DNA of 56,142 nt from a virus. The DNA is taken from IMG/VR virus record IMGVR_UViG_3300013131_000050, positions 1 through 56,142 of that record. One strand, 5' to 3'. Below are positions 53,782-56,142 of this stretch, piece after piece. How positions within the stretch are numbered: the first letter of the stretch is position 1; every line of letters starts with the position of its first letter. The notes beneath the pieces were generated by a model, which saw only the letters and a list, made by a program, of their open reading frames with translations, searched no databases and was not told the origin of the DNA. Position numbers and translations under genes: made by a program.

Positions 53782-54060
53782 TTACGCTAGAGATTGATAC
53801 CAAGAGTCGAGGTGAGCTTTTATTTGCTCTTCATTATATCCTTTATCACGAAGCCACTCGATGATCGACTCTTCTTTTTTTTGGAGCTGTTCATATACCA
53901 TTTTATCCTGATGATCGACAAACGCTCGATGCATGTTTTGACCTTCTTTTATATTATTTCTAACTTCTTCTATCCAGTTAGAAACACTTTGAGATCTTTT
54001 TCTTTTTAGGTCTCCGGTAGCCTTTTTATAGGCTCTTTTTTGTCTTCTTGTTATAGTCAT
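53782..54060 (-). CDS. Small basic helical protein (92 aa)
   Basis: The 92-residue protein has a strongly basic N-terminus (MTITRRQKRAYKKATGDLKR) and a helical remainder. It overlaps its upstream neighbour by 4 nt (ATGA). Unrecognised; the basic start suggests nucleic-acid or acidic-partner binding. Confidence 0.65.
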   Translation of the reverse strand: MTITRRQKRAYKKATGDLKRKRSQSVSNWIEEVRNNIKEGQNMHRAFVDHQDKMVYEQLQKKEESIIEWLRDKGYNEEQIKAHLDSWYQSLA

Positions 54061-54542
54061 TTTATTTTTAAGTAAGATTTTATAGCTTCATCAAATTTAG
54101 AGGGTAAAGAATCTTTAAAATTAGAAAGATTCATCTTATATATTTCAGAAAAAAGATCTTCACCGAAAGATTCGTACATAATCAAAAGTATTTCAGGCGA
54201 AGGTAGTTCTAGATCGAATTCCAAAACTATTTTTTCTGTTTTTCTTTTCCTTTGTGTCTTTAATAGGATTGAAATCGGACTTTCTTGTAATTTTTCTTCT
54301 TGAACTTGAATCTCTGGAGAAATTACCGGCACTGTCAGATTTCCGATAGGTTCTATAGAACTTACTCCATTTTCATTTATGAGTAAAAATTCTCCGAAAA
54401 GAGCTTTGTTTATTCTTCTGCCGCTCTCGAAATTAATCCACTCTATTCCATTTTCAATTTCTTCAGAAGCTATTTTTTCCAGGTTTCCGGTATAATCACC
54501 TTTCACCCACTCGTAAAAAATATCGTTCTTTATTGTAGACAT
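54057..54542 (-). CDS. Unknown protein, possible baseplate-hub assembly factor (161 aa)
   Basis: The 161-residue protein has an N-terminal alpha/beta part (EWINFESGRRINKALFGEFL), a basic linker (KTQRKRKTEKI) and a helical C-terminus with LELPSPEILLIMYESFGEDL. I recall similar C-terminal helices in small late genes near hub genes in T4-like phages but cannot name one. First gene of the four-gene cluster. Confidence 0.62.
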   Translation of the reverse strand: MSTIKNDIFYEWVKGDYTGNLEKIASEEIENGIEWINFESGRRINKALFGEFLLINENGVSSIEPIGNLTVPVISPEIQVQEEKLQESPISILLKTQRKRKTEKIVLEFDLELPSPEILLIMYESFGEDLFSEIYKMNLSNFKDSLPSKFDEAIKSYLKIK

Positions 54543-54612
54543 ATTTAACTTTTAGAAGAAATTCAGAAATAGTTTCATCTTTAAGAAACTAGATCTTTAG
54601 TACGTTAATGTT

Positions 54613-55326
54613 TTAGTTTATCGTGAAATCAATATCACACCCCGCGCCATTAGTCACCCCCGCTCCGTTACCGGTTGACCAGTCAAATAAAGTACCAGAG
54701 AAAGGACCTGGCACCAAACCCGCACTTAATACATTAGTCCCGTTTATGTCCATAGTGAGTGTCCCACCATTAAAATTCGGTCCAGCAGCCACCTCAATAT
54801 ACCAGTATAGATTTTTTGCCAGGACATACGAATCAGCTTGAAATCCAGGAATTTGGGTAAGAGCCTGACTTGCTCCTCCTGCCATATTGACGGAAAACTC
54901 ATAATTGGGCGGAGAATTTGGGCTCTGTCTAAAAATTGAATAGTTGCCGGAACTATCAGTAATGACCACCTGAATATCAACCTCATCACCCGGTGGGTTT
55001 GGAGCTAAATTATTTGCAAATTTGACTTTAATATCAAAGGTGGTGCCATCAAACCAGTACTGAAGACCTTTCCAATCGTCCAATGACAGGGGTGGGTTTG
55101 TTCCTGTAGTAGGCGGGGTTAACCCAAAAATTGGATCTAGATATCCTCCCGAAGTGCCGTTTCCATATCCCCAAGTATAAAAGTTAACAGTCTGCGAGCC
55201 TTGATTTCCCTCGCTCCAGGCTCTTCTTCCGGAGGTTGCAAAAGAAATTGGAGAACTCGTGCTACCCCCTGGTGCAGTTTCAAGTTCTGATAAACCAACG
55301 TCCGTAGTACTAATAGGTGTAGCCAT
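54613..55326 (-). CDS. Putative adhesin/fibre-tip virion protein (237 aa)
   Basis: Start placed at MATPISTTDVGLSELETAP (55326), preceded by an ATATATAAAG element; the longer frame adds ten codons that overlap that element. The opening ISTTDV..EL....T.PISF with later YGNG resembles the modular tail of many marine phage fibres and adhesins. The rest is a Gly/Asn/Thr-rich beta protein. It lies directly after a large fibre gene and a 62-aa gene, so a role in receptor binding or fibre decoration is likely but unproven. Confidence 0.65.
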   Translation of the reverse strand: MATPISTTDVGLSELETAPGGSTSSPISFATSGRRAWSEGNQGSQTVNFYTWGYGNGTSGGYLDPIFGLTPPTTGTNPPLSLDDWKGLQYWFDGTTFDIKVKFANNLAPNPPGDEVDIQVVITDSSGNYSIFRQSPNSPPNYEFSVNMAGGASQALTQIPGFQADSYVLAKNLYWYIEVAAGPNFNGGTLTMDINGTNVLSAGLVPGPFSGTLFDWSTGNGAGVTNGAGCDIDFTIN

Positions 55327-55339
55327 AGTTAAGGATTTC

Positions 55340-55348
55340 TTTATATAT
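55340..55348 (-). promoter_or_regulatory. Candidate late promoter/A-rich leader
   Basis: ATATATAAAG on the minus strand, 13 nt before the chosen ATG of the 237-aa gene. It also overlaps the end of the 62-aa gene. Confidence 0.45.
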
Positions 55349-55529
55349 TTTCCCAAAAATGAGCCATTAGAATCTTCGTATTAACTGCTGCAGAGTGTTG
55401 TTCTTTTGCAAGCATTCTTGCCTCGGATAGACTTGTCGCATTAATGTTATATGAATATTCTGCAGTCTGTTGATCTCCAGTGGTGGAGTTTACCAAACTT
55501 GTAAACACTACGGTGTAATTTTTAAGCAT
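55341..55529 (-). CDS. Small protein of unknown function (62 aa)
   Basis: The 62-residue protein (start MLKNYTVVFTSLVNSTTGDQ) has strand-rich N-terminal and helical C-terminal parts. It begins 3 nt after the fibre gene stop. Not recognised. Confidence 0.6.
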   Translation of the reverse strand: MLKNYTVVFTSLVNSTTGDQQTAEYSYNINATSLSEARMLAKEQHSAAVNTKILMAHFWENI

Positions 55530-55532
55530 ACT

Positions 55533-56142
55533 TTAGCTTTCGTTTAATTTATCTTGTAGATCTTTAACTTGTGTCGAAAGATCTTTGATTGCTTCAATAA
55601 GAAGAGGAATAATTTTCTCATATTTAACTGCCATATATCCATTATCTCTAGTGGTAACAATTTCGGGTATAATCTTTTCGACTTCTTGTGCAATTATACC
55701 AACGTCATGCCCTTCGTTTTCGTGGATTCCAAACATTGGGATCCAGTCAAATTCATATCCGTTGATTTGTGATAATTTATCAAGAGAACCAGTAATTAAT
55801 TTTTTGTTTGCCTTAAGTCTTTCATCTGATGAAGCAAAAGCCACAATATCATTAGCTGCTCTAATTAATCCAGCTGTAGTAGGAGCAGTTACAGATCCAA
55901 CCCCGAGTGCGCCGGTCATAGTAACAGATGTACCGTTATCTGTAATTTGACTGTTTCCTACAGTGGTTGAGCTTGTGAACTTGACCACGGTGTTGTTGGT
56001 TCCAGATACGCTGACTGATGTTCCTGAAGTTCCGCTGGATCCACTTGATCCTGCAGCTCCCTGTGCTCCCTGAGCGCCTTGGTTTCCTGTTGCACCTTGA
56101 ACACCCTGTGCTCCTTGTGCTCCTTGGTTTCCTTGTGCTCCC
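55533..56142 (-). CDS. Collagen-like tail fibre with S74 chaperone domain (partial, 5' end off the window)
   Basis: The reading frame stays open to the right edge, so the gene start lies outside. The visible N-terminal part is a collagen-like repeat (GAQGNQGAQGAQGVQGATG) with a Ser/Gly/Thr-rich end. A beta region follows, then the peptidase S74 intramolecular chaperone domain: SDERLKANKKLITGSLDKLS, INGYEFDWI, then GIIAQEVEKIIPEIV. The C-terminus is a coiled coil (LLIEAIKDLSTQVKDLQDKL). In this family the S74 domain guides trimer folding and cuts itself off at the Ser before Asp-Glu-Arg-Leu-Lys. Confidence 0.88.
   Translation of the reverse strand, partial: GAQGNQGAQGAQGVQGATGNQGAQGAQGAAGSSGSSGTSGTSVSVSGTNNTVVKFTSSTTVGNSQITDNGTSVTMTGALGVGSVTAPTTAGLIRAANDIVAFASSDERLKANKKLITGSLDKLSQINGYEFDWIPMFGIHENEGHDVGIIAQEVEKIIPEIVTTRDNGYMAVKYEKIIPLLIEAIKDLSTQVKDLQDKLNES

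Noticed and set aside
54744-54989. Minus-strand 81-aa ORF inside the 237-aa gene
   Set aside because: It is an out-of-frame shadow with Trp/Leu/Arg-rich composition.
1-56142. tRNA, rRNA, CRISPR, insertion sequence or integrase
   Set aside because: None recognised by eye; the only mobile element supported is the split-intein/endonuclease cassette. A covariance-model tRNA scan would settle the tRNA point.

Overview
This window is a 56 kb piece of a T4-like contractile-tailed phage (Caudoviricetes, myovirus morphology) genome. It is A+T-rich and tightly packed, and every gene I accept is on the minus strand, so transcription runs from high to low coordinates. Recognisable T4-type genes include uvsX, 43, 45, nrdA, nrdB, uvsW, uvsY, 61, 32, 6, 25, 5, 27 and a possible 53. 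The host is probably a member of the Bacteroidota. A 58-residue histone H1-like (Hc1) protein of the Bacteroidota type is encoded among the replication genes. Most genes lack a clear Shine-Dalgarno sequence and have A-rich leaders instead. The phage also carries its own S1-domain protein. The host assignment is inference.

Right half, about 19.5-56 kb: virion genes. From the right edge in transcription order there is a truncated collagen-like fibre with an S74 chaperone tail, a probable adhesin, and four small genes of unknown role. Next comes a hub/tube cluster (671-aa protein, gp53-like, gp27-like, 565-aa protein, gp5-like spike, 96-aa protein), then the S1-domain gene and a bidirectional terminator. 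Baseplate-wedge genes follow (427-aa beta-helix protein, 260-aa protein, gp25, gp6). After these are large tail/baseplate proteins of 937, 700, 1278 and 1510 residues, a collagen-like fibre, several structural proteins and a tail-tube-like protein.

Left half, about 0-19.5 kb: DNA metabolism. In order: a glycine-zipper protein with a capsid-targeting-like start, a RuvC-like resolvase, gp32, gp61 primase, a 70-aa protein, UvsY and UvsW. Next are an acidic repeat protein, an MBD4-type DNA glycosylase, a 383-aa unknown, a 543-aa putative internal protein and a 40-aa peptide. Then come a dUTPase-like protein, the N-terminal half of DNA polymerase, NrdB, NrdA, the Hc1 protein, the gp45 clamp, the C-terminal half of DNA polymerase, and UvsX split in two.

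The most striking system is at the left end. The UvsX recombinase gene is broken inside its DNA-binding loop by a split intein, and a free-standing Vsr/EDxHD-type homing endonuclease gene sits between the two halves (a 'fractured gene'). The replicative polymerase next to it is also divided, between motif A and motif B, with about 4 kb of other genes in between, but without intein sequence. Other points of note are the MBD4-like thymine/uracil glycosylase near a dUTPase-like enzyme, the phage-encoded S1 protein, a recurrent ATATATAAAAAA element just ahead of start codons (candidate late promoter or A-rich leader), six GGCAA pentamers around the gp32 start, and several proteins with T4-like capsid-targeting leaders.

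No tRNA, rRNA, CRISPR array or insertion sequence was seen. No gap between genes exceeds 300 bases; the largest (18229-18500) is described as a feature.
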